From CAIKZZ01 sp035604595 (lineage in GTDB: Bacteria > Pseudomonadota > Gammaproteobacteria > Steroidobacterales > Steroidobacteraceae), in assembly GCA_035604595.1 (NCBI GenBank), contig DATNIE010000011.1:1-21130 (forward strand): a stretch of DNA of 21,130 nucleotides, read 5' to 3'. Position 1 is the stretch's first letter; each line of letters starts with the position of its first letter. Position numbers and translations under genes: made by a program. The notes beneath the pieces are model-generated. The model had not been told where the DNA came from and made no database searches. It saw nothing but the letters and a program-made list of their open reading frames with translations. Shown in pieces: positions 15,737 to 21,130 of this stretch.

Positions 15737-16534
15737 ATGAAAACTTCATTTGAATTGACCGCGGAGTTCCGCGATGACCAGGGGAAGGGTGCGAGCCGCC
15801 GCCTGCGTCACGCTGGGCGTGTACCCGCGATCCTCTACGGCGGGAAACGCGAGCCGCGTGCCCTGTCGCTTGACCACACGAAGCTGCAGCTCGCGCTTGG
15901 CAACGAGAAGTTCTACTCCTCGATCATGCAGCTCAAGGTGGGTGAACAGATCCAGGCGGCCATCCTGCGCGACGTGCAGCGCCACCCGTGGAAGAACCAG
16001 GTGGTGCACGTCGACCTGCAGCGGGTGTTCGAGGACGAGACGATCCGGCTGTCCGTGCCGCTGCACTTCACGGGCGAGCAGGCCGCGCCCGGGGTCAAGA
16101 CCGAGGGCGGCATGGTGTCGCACCTGCGCAATGAGCTGGTCGTCGAGTGCCTGCCGAAGGACCTGCCCGAGTACCTCGAGATTGATGTGTCGGGGCTGCA
16201 CCTCAACCAGTCGCTGCACCTGTCGGACATCAAGCTGCCGGCCGGGGTCGTCTCGGTCGAGCTTGCAGGCGGCAAGGACGCCTCGATCGTCGCGGTGCAT
16301 GCGATGCGGGCCGAGGAGATCGAGACGCCGGTGGTGGCGGCCGTCGAGGGCGCGGTACCGGCGGTTCCGGGTGCCCCGGCGGTTCCGGGGGCGCCAGCGG
16401 CTCCGGGTGCGGCCGCTGCGGCTCCGGGTGCGGCGGCGGCGGCGGGCGAGAAGAAGCCGGCCGAGGCTGCCAAGAAGGAAGAGCCGAAGAAGGATGCCCG
16501 GAAAGGCGAGTCGAAGAAGGACGCCAAGAAGTAA
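15737..16534 (+). CDS. rplY: 50S ribosomal protein L25, long CTC form
   Basis: L25 binds 5S rRNA in the large ribosomal subunit. This is the long TL5/CTC form of 265 residues: an L25 domain (about 5-95, including GKGASRRLRHAGRVPAILYG and HPWKNQVVHVDLQRV), then a beta-rich C-terminal domain (about 100-190). The tail is unusual: residues 208-236 are Pro-Ala-Gly repeats (PAVPGA-like units), and 238-265 are Lys/Glu/Ala-rich, ending KKDAKK. The ATG at 15737 has an ideal AAGGAG at 15725-15730. The gene lies between prs and pth as in Pseudomonas (from memory). The tail is probably flexible and exposed; its role is unknown. Confidence 0.96.
   Translation: MKTSFELTAEFRDDQGKGASRRLRHAGRVPAILYGGKREPRALSLDHTKLQLALGNEKFYSSIMQLKVGEQIQAAILRDVQRHPWKNQVVHVDLQRVFEDETIRLSVPLHFTGEQAAPGVKTEGGMVSHLRNELVVECLPKDLPEYLEIDVSGLHLNQSLHLSDIKLPAGVVSVELAGGKDASIVAVHAMRAEEIETPVVAAVEGAVPAVPGAPAVPGAPAAPGAAAAAPGAAAAAGEKKPAEAAKKEEPKKDARKGESKKDAKK
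16358..16447 (+). repeat. Degenerate 18-bp repeats encoding Pro-Ala-Gly tail of L25
   Basis: About five degenerate units built around GCGGTTCCGGGTGC encode PAVPGA, PAVPGA, PAAPGA, AAAAPGA and AAAAAG in register. The similarity of neighbouring units at DNA level suggests expansion by slippage or unequal exchange, so the tail length may vary between strains. Confidence 0.7.
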
Positions 16535-16559
16535 CGCGCGTCTGCCGTCGGGCGCTCCC

Positions 16560-16602
16560 GGGCCGTGCCCCCGCGGGTACGGCCCGGTCGCTTTCGGCGA
16601 CC
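16560..16602 (+). repeat. Two tandem hairpins between rplY and pth
   Basis: The first stem is GGGCCGTGCCC-CCGC-GGGTACGGCCC (16560-16585), 11 pairs including one G-U. It is followed without gap by GGTCGC-TTTCG-GCGACC (16586-16602). They fill most of the 81-bp rplY-pth gap. No T-tract follows, so an mRNA processing or stability role is more likely than termination, though partial attenuation before pth is possible. Confidence 0.5.
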
Positions 16603-16615
16603 GCGAGGCAAGCGT

Positions 16616-17206
16616 ATGGCGGGCCTACCACTCAAGCTGATCGTCGGCCTCGGCAACCCGGGCCCCGAGCACGCCGACGTGCGTCACAACGCGGGCTTTT
16701 GGTGCGTCGACCGGCTGGCCGCGCGCTGTGGCGGGAGCCTGCGCCCGCACGCCCGCTATCACGGTGAGGTGGGCCGGGTCGCGATCGACGACCGGGAAGT
16801 GTGGCTGCTAAAGCCGATGACCTACATGAACCGCAGCGGCATGGCGGTCCGCGCGCTGCTCGACTATCTGCGCATCGATGCCGCCGACACGCTGGTGGCG
16901 CACGACGACCTCGATCTCGGTGTCGGCGTCGTGAGGCTCAAGCAGGGTGGCGGCGCCGGCGGCCACAACGGCCTGAAGGACCTGATCACGCAGATCGGCG
17001 ACGGGTTCTGGAGGCTGCGTTTCGGAATTGGCCGCCCGGCGATCAGCGAGGAGGTCATTGATTACGTGCTGCGCCGCGCCCCGCCCGCCGAGCAGACCCT
17101 GCTCGACGGCGCGATCGTCGCCGGCGTCGCGGCGATCGAGCAGCTGTTGAGCGAGGGCGCCGAGAAAGTCATGAACGGCTTGCACCGGCGCGAGCCGGCC
17201 ACGTAG
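16616..17206 (+). CDS. pth: Peptidyl-tRNA hydrolase
   Basis: Pth frees tRNA from peptidyl-tRNA that drops off ribosomes; it is essential in bacteria. With ATG 16616 it has 196 residues (E. coli 194). Active-site residues are all visible at a constant +4 offset from E. coli: Asn14 (GLGNPGPE), catalytic His24 (VRHNAGF), Asn72 (KPMTYMNRSG), Asp97 (VAHDDLDL) and Asn118 (GGAGGHNGLKD). The frame is open upstream to 16565, but that part lies in the hairpin region. A weak GAGG precedes the ATG. ychF follows after 11 bp, the usual neighbour. Confidence 0.97.
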   Translation: MAGLPLKLIVGLGNPGPEHADVRHNAGFWCVDRLAARCGGSLRPHARYHGEVGRVAIDDREVWLLKPMTYMNRSGMAVRALLDYLRIDAADTLVAHDDLDLGVGVVRLKQGGGAGGHNGLKDLITQIGDGFWRLRFGIGRPAISEEVIDYVLRRAPPAEQTLLDGAIVAGVAAIEQLLSEGAEKVMNGLHRREPAT

Positions 17207-17210
17207 GGAG
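17206..17210 (+). promoter_or_regulatory. Ribosome binding site deciding the TTG start of ychF
   Basis: GGGAG begins on the last base of the pth stop codon and lies 7 nt before TTG 17218. It supports the rare TTG start, which is also required for the conserved N-terminus GIKCGIVGLPNVGKST. Confidence 0.7.
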
Positions 17211-17217
17211 CGACACG

Positions 17218-18309
17218 TTGGGAATCAAGTGCGGGATCGTGGGGCTGCCGAACGTCGGCAAGTCGACGCTGTTCAACGCGTTGACGAAGGCGCAGATCGC
17301 GGCCGAGAACTACCCGTTCTGCACGATCGATCCGAACGTCGGCGTCGTGCCGGTGCCGGACCCGCGCCTCGCCGCGCTGGCGGAGATCGCCAAGCCCGAG
17401 AAGATTATCCCGACCACCGTCGAGTTCGTCGACATCGCCGGCATCGTCAAGGGCGCCTCGGAGGGCGAAGGGCTCGGCAACAAGTTCCTGGCCAACATCC
17501 GCGAGGTCGACGCGATCGTGCACGTCGTGCGCTGCTTCGAGAACGACGACATCGTCCACGTCGCCGGCAAGGTCAATCCGCTCGCGGACATCGAGACGAT
17601 CAACACGGAGCTTGCGCTCGCCGACCTCGAGACCGCCGACAAGGGTCTGCAGCGCGCGGAGAAGGCCGCCAAGGCGCAGGACAAGGACGCGATTCGGGCG
17701 CGCGACGTCTTCAAGCGCGTCCGCGACGGCCTCAATCAGGGCCGGCCGGCGCGGGCACTCGCGCTCGACGAACAGGACACGGCAATCGTGCGCGAGCTGC
17801 AGCTGCTGACGATGAAGCCGGTGCTCTACATCGCCAACGTCAGCGAAGGCGGGTTTCACGACAACCCGCGTCTGACGGCGATCGAGCAGCACGCGGCTGC
17901 GGAAGGCTCCGAGGTCGTTGCGGTGTGCGCGGCGATCGAGGCGGAGATCGCCCAGCTCGAAGACGGCGACCGGGCCGAGTTCCTGATGGAACTCGGGCTC
18001 GCCGAGCCGGGTCTGAACCGGGTGATCCGGGCCGCGTACCGACTGCTTGGGCTGCAGACGTACTTCACGGCCGGGCCGAAGGAAGTTCGCGCCTGGACCG
18101 TCCACGGCGGCAGCACCGCGCCCCAGGCGGCGGGAGTCATTCATACCGACTTCGAGCGCGGCTTCATTCGCGCCGAGGTCATCGGGTTCGAGGACTACGT
18201 CGCGTACCGCGGCGAGCCGGGCGCGCGCGACGCCGGAAAGTTGCGCCTCGAGGGCAAGGAGTACCTGGTCCGCGAGGGAGACGTCATGCATTTCCGGTTC
18301 AACGTCTGA
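17218..18309 (+). CDS. ychF: Redox-responsive ATPase YchF (OLA1 family)
   Basis: YchF is an Obg-family P-loop protein that prefers ATP over GTP and associates with ribosomes; in E. coli it is linked to the oxidative stress response. The 363 residues equal E. coli YchF. The P-loop GLPNVGKST is at 9-17, the switch region VDIAGIVKGASEGEGLGN at 71-88, and the G4 position reads NVSE (207-210) in place of NKxD, as expected for ATP preference. The C-terminal TGS domain (about 278-361) includes QTYFTAGPKEVRAW and ends in HFRFNV. It starts with TTG. It is the last gene of the conserved block. Confidence 0.97.
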   Translation: MGIKCGIVGLPNVGKSTLFNALTKAQIAAENYPFCTIDPNVGVVPVPDPRLAALAEIAKPEKIIPTTVEFVDIAGIVKGASEGEGLGNKFLANIREVDAIVHVVRCFENDDIVHVAGKVNPLADIETINTELALADLETADKGLQRAEKAAKAQDKDAIRARDVFKRVRDGLNQGRPARALALDEQDTAIVRELQLLTMKPVLYIANVSEGGFHDNPRLTAIEQHAAAEGSEVVAVCAAIEAEIAQLEDGDRAEFLMELGLAEPGLNRVIRAAYRLLGLQTYFTAGPKEVRAWTVHGGSTAPQAAGVIHTDFERGFIRAEVIGFEDYVAYRGEPGARDAGKLRLEGKEYLVREGDVMHFRFNV

Positions 18310-18353
18310 CAGTGGAAACTTATGCTGTGGCCCGCCGCGGCGAGGAATAAGCG

Positions 18354-20408
18354 ATGCGAGGGATCTCTGTGACTGGCTGCGGTGCAGCCCGCTGCGCGGC
18401 GATACTGCTGGCGCTCGGCCTCGCAACCGGGCTTGCGGCCTGCAGCCACGGGGGCAGCTCGACGGCCGTTGGGGTCGGCATCGGCGTGCAGCTGGCGGCG
18501 CCGTCCGGCACGACGCTGGTCGAGGAGGGCGGCCAGCTCGAGGTAGATGCGCTGGTCGTCAACGATGTGAGCAATGCCGGCGTCGCCTGGTCATTGACGC
18601 CGAGCGGGCCGACCTATGGCAGCTTCGCGAGCGCGACCAACAGTATCGTGATCTACCAGGCCCCGAGCAACGTCGTCGGGGCGCTGACCGTCACGTTGAC
18701 GGCCACCTCGATCGCCGATGCGACGCGGTCATCCGCGGTGACGCTGACGATCAACGGCACACCGACCATTCCCCAACCGGTGGTTTTCCCGGCGAACCTG
18801 AACATCGGCTTTGCCGACTACATCTCGGTCGCGGGCGGTCTCGCGCCCTACACCTGGGCCGTGAGCGCGGGCGCGCTGCCCGCGGGCCTTGCGCTCGACG
18901 GCAGCACCGCGGCGACCATCGGCATTACCGGGACGCCGACCGCGCTCAGTGCGTCCCAGTTCACGCTGACGGTGACCGACTCGAACAATGACACGGCGTC
19001 CGTGACGCTGACACAGATCGTCAATCCGCAGCTGTCGTGTTTGCTGCGCGGCCGCTATGCGTATCTGTTCGCGGGGTACCGCGACAATCTGCCCGTGGTT
19101 CGTGCCGGCAGCATCAACGTCGCGAGCGACGGCACTGTGACAGGCATCCACGATTACAAGGACGACGTCAGCACGCGCATCGCCGAGCCCGTTACCAGCG
19201 GCACGTGCACGACCGTCACGTCGAATCGCGGGCAGCTGGTGCTCGTCTCGGCGACGCGCACCGAGGGCTTCGACTATGCAGTCATCAGCGCGCTCGACGC
19301 CGGCCAGCTGCAGGAGGACGATGGCACACCGGTCGTCGGCGGAGGCCAGCTGTTCCTGCAGACGCAGTCCGGGTCCATCTCCTCGTTCCCGCCCCAGCAG
19401 CCCACGCCCGTGACGTCGCTGGCGGCGGTTGCCGGTGACTACGTCTTTGGCCTCGTCGGTGACGACGGTGCCAAGCAACGCCTCGTGATGGCCGGTCGCA
19501 TGACCGTCAGTGCGACGGGGGTCGTCTCCAACGGCCAGGCCGATACGAACGCCGCGATGGCGGTGAGTGGCGGCCCGGTGACCGGTACCTTGACGGCCCC
19601 GGATGCCAACGGCCGCGGGACGGCAACGCTCGCGGTTGATGGCCAGCCGGTGCCGCTCGCCTACTACATGGTGGATATGAACACGATTTTTCTGGTCAGT
19701 AACGATGCGGCCACAACGACGCCCCGCCTCGCCGGGCGGATGACGCGCCAGACCGGTGCCGGCACGCTCACTGCGACGGCGCTCGGCCAGCCGGCCGTCC
19801 TCAGCATGTGGGGATCCTCGACGGTCGACACGCTGCCGGCCGCGACGATCACCGCCGGGCTCCTGTCGGGCGGGGTCGGCGGCACCGTGCCGGTGCAAAT
19901 CGACGTCGCGGATCGCGGCGTCGTTCTGATCCACCTCGAATACGCAGGATCGCAGTACACGGTCGCGCCGAATGGCCGCGGCACCTTGACCATCGGTTCG
20001 GAGATCTCGGCGCGCCGCTTCGTCCTTTACCTCGACGGCGCAGGCGGCGGCTACTTGCTCGAGCCTGCGAGCGAGGTCGGCAACTTCGGCATTCTCGATC
20101 CTCAGACTGGCGCGCCGTTTGCGGATTTTCCCGGCACCAACTACGCCGGCGGTTCCGTGTTCGCGGCGTCAACCTCGCCGATCACGCTGACACCGCAACT
20201 GCTGTTCCAGGACGGTGCCCTGTCCGGCAACGTGTCGGGTAGCTACGCGATCGAACCCGCGACCGGACGGATCGTCGCGACGCTCAACCGCAACATCCTC
20301 GGTGGAAGCGGATTCGTCGCGTACATCGTGTCGCCGACGAAAATTGTCATCATTGGCAACGGGATCAACTCGGTCAACAGCGCGCTCGCCTGGGAGCAGC
20401 GGTACTGA
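18354..20408 (+). CDS. Modular Ig-like/beta-repeat surface lipoprotein
   Basis: The 684-residue protein has a lipoprotein signal with lipobox LAAC and acylated Cys30, Ser at +2, so it is expected on the outer membrane. Residues 45-135 resemble a bacterial Ig-like domain (GVAWSLTPSGPTYGSF, IVIYQAPS). Residues 140-222 resemble a putative Ig (He_PIG) domain (GGLAPYTWAVSAGALPAGL, ITGTPTALSASQFTLTVTD). Then come four related beta modules of about 95-120 residues, roughly 228-345, 355-470, 471-590 and 591-684. Their shared core is an NGRGTLTL-type strand, a hYhh strand and a closing turn. Cys229 and Cys284 could form a disulfide. GAGGAA at 18342-18347 supports the ATG. A weak TATGCT lies at 18321-18326. 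Similar repeat lipoproteins are, from memory, abundant in Acidobacteriota; function is unknown, with adhesion or matrix contact plausible. Confidence 0.85.
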   Translation: MRGISVTGCGAARCAAILLALGLATGLAACSHGGSSTAVGVGIGVQLAAPSGTTLVEEGGQLEVDALVVNDVSNAGVAWSLTPSGPTYGSFASATNSIVIYQAPSNVVGALTVTLTATSIADATRSSAVTLTINGTPTIPQPVVFPANLNIGFADYISVAGGLAPYTWAVSAGALPAGLALDGSTAATIGITGTPTALSASQFTLTVTDSNNDTASVTLTQIVNPQLSCLLRGRYAYLFAGYRDNLPVVRAGSINVASDGTVTGIHDYKDDVSTRIAEPVTSGTCTTVTSNRGQLVLVSATRTEGFDYAVISALDAGQLQEDDGTPVVGGGQLFLQTQSGSISSFPPQQPTPVTSLAAVAGDYVFGLVGDDGAKQRLVMAGRMTVSATGVVSNGQADTNAAMAVSGGPVTGTLTAPDANGRGTATLAVDGQPVPLAYYMVDMNTIFLVSNDAATTTPRLAGRMTRQTGAGTLTATALGQPAVLSMWGSSTVDTLPAATITAGLLSGGVGGTVPVQIDVADRGVVLIHLEYAGSQYTVAPNGRGTLTIGSEISARRFVLYLDGAGGGYLLEPASEVGNFGILDPQTGAPFADFPGTNYAGGSVFAASTSPITLTPQLLFQDGALSGNVSGSYAIEPATGRIVATLNRNILGGSGFVAYIVSPTKIVIIGNGINSVNSALAWEQRY

Positions 20409-20422
20409 TCGGACGCCGCGCC

Positions 20423-20451
20423 TTGACGCAGGTCGTGGGCCTGCACAGAAT
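20423..20451 (+). promoter_or_regulatory. Putative tRNA-Met promoter
   Basis: TTGACG (20423-20428, 5 of 6) and CAGAAT (20446-20451, 4 of 6) are separated by exactly 17 bp. The start would fall near 20458, about 30 nt before the mature tRNA. The bases after the -10 (CGCCCCC) form a GC-rich discriminator, typical of stringently controlled stable-RNA promoters. A 7-bp hairpin CGGCCGC-ACCG-GCGGCCG (20465-20482) fills the 5' leader. Confidence 0.5.
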
Positions 20452-20487
20452 CGCCCCCTTCCTTCGGCCGCACCGGCGGCCGCGCGT

Positions 20488-20564
20488 GGCTAGGTAGCTC
20501 AGACGGTTAGAGCACGGGATTCATAACCCCGGGGTCGGGGGTTCGATTCCCCCCCTAGCCACCA
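20488..20564 (+). tRNA. tRNA-Met (elongator type, anticodon CAU)
   Basis: The 77-nt gene includes encoded CCA. The acceptor stem GGCTAGG (20488-20494) pairs fully with CCTAGCC (20554-20560), the discriminator is A, the D stem is GCTC/GAGC, and the T stem is GGGGG/CCCCC around TTCGATT. The anticodon CAT is at 20522-20524 in the loop TTCATAA. The paired first acceptor position excludes initiator tRNA; tRNA-Ile2 (lysidine) also has CAT and cannot be fully excluded, but the GGCTA-type acceptor and overall pattern favour elongator Met. One oddity: the anticodon stem CGGGA/CCCCG has an A31-C39 mismatch. It lies next to an integrase gene. Confidence 0.93.
20522..20564 (+). other. Inferred integration site (attL) in the 3' half of tRNA-Met
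   Basis: P4-type integrases recombine at tRNA 3' halves and keep the tRNA intact by supplying an identical 3' end. Here int begins 201 bp beyond the CCA end and reads away from the tRNA, the usual geometry. The crossover could be anywhere from the anticodon loop to the T-arm. The matching direct repeat (attR) would be at the far end of the element, outside the window, so the exact core is not defined. Confidence 0.6.
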
Positions 20565-20579
20565 TTTCCCCCTTCCACC

Positions 20580-20607
20580 GGACGTCCGCTGCCATCCAGC
20601 GACGTCC
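20580..20607. repeat. Imperfect inverted repeat beside the tRNA end
   Basis: GGACGTCCGCTG and CAGCGACGTCC flank the 5-nt centre CCATC; the arms pair along 11 bp with one bulged C. It lies 15 bp after the tRNA CCA. It may be a binding site for the integrase, an excisionase or a host factor at the recombination site, or simply a stem in the tRNA 3' trailer. Confidence 0.5.
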
Positions 20608-20713
20608 ATTGGAACAGCGGAAACTTAGGAAAACATAGACTCTCTTCGTTCTGGTTGGCCTGGTTCCTCATCCGGAAATATCCAGGGATAGGCGCTGGCA
20701 TCGGCACCATTTC

Positions 20714-20766
20714 GGGGGTATTTTTGGGGGTATAAGAGAGACTTGAGAAAGCAGATACCCCCAAAA
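20714..20766. promoter_or_regulatory. GGGGGTAT repeats covering the int promoter and start codon
   Basis: GGGGGTAT occurs as a direct pair at 20714-20721 and 20726-20733 with a 12-bp period, and inverted as ATACCCCC at 20755-20762. The inner two copies extend to a perfect 12-bp inverted repeat, TTTTGGGGGTAT (20722-20733) and ATACCCCCAAAA (20755-20766), whose right arm ends on the A of the int ATG. A possible -10, TATAAG, overlaps the second copy (20731-20736). They resemble arm-type integrase sites and would let integrase repress its own gene. Confidence 0.6.
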
Positions 20767-21130
20767 TGGCACTTTCCGACAAAGCCGTCAGCAATGCGAA
20801 GGCCGGACCCAAGAAGTACCGGCTGTTTGATGGTGACGGCTTGTATTTGGAGGTCTCAATTAAGGGTGGAAAGTACTGGCGGCTGAAATACCGCTTCAGT
20901 GGAAAGGAAAAATGCCTGGCTCTCGGCGTATATCCAAGAGTGGGCCTGAAGCTGGCGCGCCGTCGGTCAGACGAAGCGCGACAGCTGCTCACTGACGGCG
21001 TTGACCCTGGCGAACAAAAGAAGATCGCTCGGGCTGCGGGAGTTGAGGCGGCCGGAAATAGCTTCGAGGCCATCGCGCTGGAATGGCTAATCAAGCAGAA
21101 GCCGACTTGGGCCGAAAGCCATTGGACACG
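20766..21130 (+). CDS. int: P4-type tyrosine integrase, N-terminal part (cut by window end)
   Basis: The reading frame opens at ATG 20766 and is still open at the right edge, giving 121 codons. The residues read MALSDKAVSNAKAGPKKYRL, then FDGDGLYLEVSIKGGKYWRL, KYRFSGKEKCLALGVYP, and later LLTDGVDPGEQKK. This is the DUF4102-type arm-DNA-binding domain of P4-like integrases (about 1-85), followed by the start of the core-binding (SAM-like) domain (SFEAIALEWLIKQKPTWAESH). The catalytic R-H-R-Y residues would be beyond the window. It would insert and excise the element at the adjacent tRNA-Met. No strong Shine-Dalgarno sequence is visible. A 179-residue antisense frame over the same bases is a shadow. 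Confidence 0.92.
   Translation, partial: MALSDKAVSNAKAGPKKYRLFDGDGLYLEVSIKGGKYWRLKYRFSGKEKCLALGVYPRVGLKLARRRSDEARQLLTDGVDPGEQKKIARAAGVEAAGNSFEAIALEWLIKQKPTWAESHWT

Larger units (their letters stand above)
20565..21130 (+). mobile_element. Left end of an integrative element or genomic island (partial)
   Basis: From the tRNA-Met end the sequence becomes visibly richer in A and T than the rest of the window, and codons rare elsewhere here (TCA, AAT, TTG, AAA, TTT) become common. It contains a 201-bp control region with repeats and the start of a P4-type integrase. The element continues past the right edge, so cargo, size and type (prophage, island or ICE) cannot be told. Confidence 0.8.

Noticed and set aside
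20465..20482. Hairpin CGGCCGC-ACCG-GCGGCCG as the terminator of the lipoprotein gene
   Set aside because: No T-tract follows and it lies after the likely tRNA-Met promoter, so it is in the tRNA leader.
20555..21094. 179-residue minus-strand frame opposite int
   Set aside because: The plus strand encodes a clear integrase N-terminus; the antisense translation has no recognisable domain and begins opposite the middle of int.
1..21130. Frequent CTCGAG hexamers as a possible dispersed repeat
   Set aside because: They mostly encode Leu-Glu or Leu-Arg/Ser-Ser codon pairs in GC-rich genes and have no conserved flanks.
1..21130. CRISPR arrays, insertion sequences or retron-like elements
   Set aside because: I found no spaced identical direct repeats, transposase frames or reverse-transcriptase motifs in the window.

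Overview
The window is GC-rich bacterial DNA that reads as a gammaproteobacterial chromosome. Most of it is core genome, with the first few hundred bases of an integrated element at the right edge. Evidence for the lineage is gene content and order. The run prmC-prfA-hemA (minus strand), then TPR lipoprotein-lolB-ispE-tRNA-Gln-prs-rplY-pth-ychF (plus strand), is from memory the order found in Pseudomonas and relatives. gatCAB with a divergent promoter on its left also fits that group, where mreB usually lies. The strong G/C bias at third codon positions and the low number of AT-rich spacers suggest a high-GC lineage such as Nevskiales, Steroidobacterales or Xanthomonadales. This cannot be fixed from the sequence alone.

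Layout. 1-120 is a promoter region with promoter-like elements facing both ways. 121-4260 holds gatC, gatA, gatB and hslO on the plus strand, tightly packed. 4402-6795 is a phosphoketolase gene (xfp). 6863-11293 is a minus-strand cluster transcribed hemA, prfA, prmC, ppiB, mtgA. 11405-14552 is the plus-strand operon TPR lipoprotein, lolB, ispE with 4-bp GTGA overlaps. 14562-18309 continues with tRNA-Gln(UUG), prs, rplY, pth and ychF. 18354-20408 encodes a 684-residue modular surface lipoprotein that is not part of the conserved order. 20488-20564 is an elongator-type tRNA-Met. 20766 to the right edge is the N-terminal part of a P4-type tyrosine integrase, so the tRNA-Met is the attachment site of an element that runs out of the window.

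How the genes work together. Much of the window serves translation: GatCAB makes Gln-tRNA(Gln) and/or Asn-tRNA(Asn) by transamidation, and tRNA-Gln is encoded here. PrfA terminates at UAA/UAG and is methylated by PrmC. Pth recycles peptidyl-tRNA, L25 binds 5S rRNA, YchF is a ribosome-associated ATPase, and Hsp33 protects proteins under oxidative stress. HemA draws on Glu-tRNA for tetrapyrrole synthesis. LolB, MtgA and the two other lipoproteins concern the envelope. IspE, Prs and Xfp are metabolic.

No undescribed defence or mobile system is complete in this window. The parts most worth a second look are the tRNA-Met/integrase junction, the modular lipoprotein beside it and the near-consensus promoter inside ispE. 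At the junction, the tRNA has an A-C mismatch in its anticodon stem and an inverted repeat covers the int start codon.
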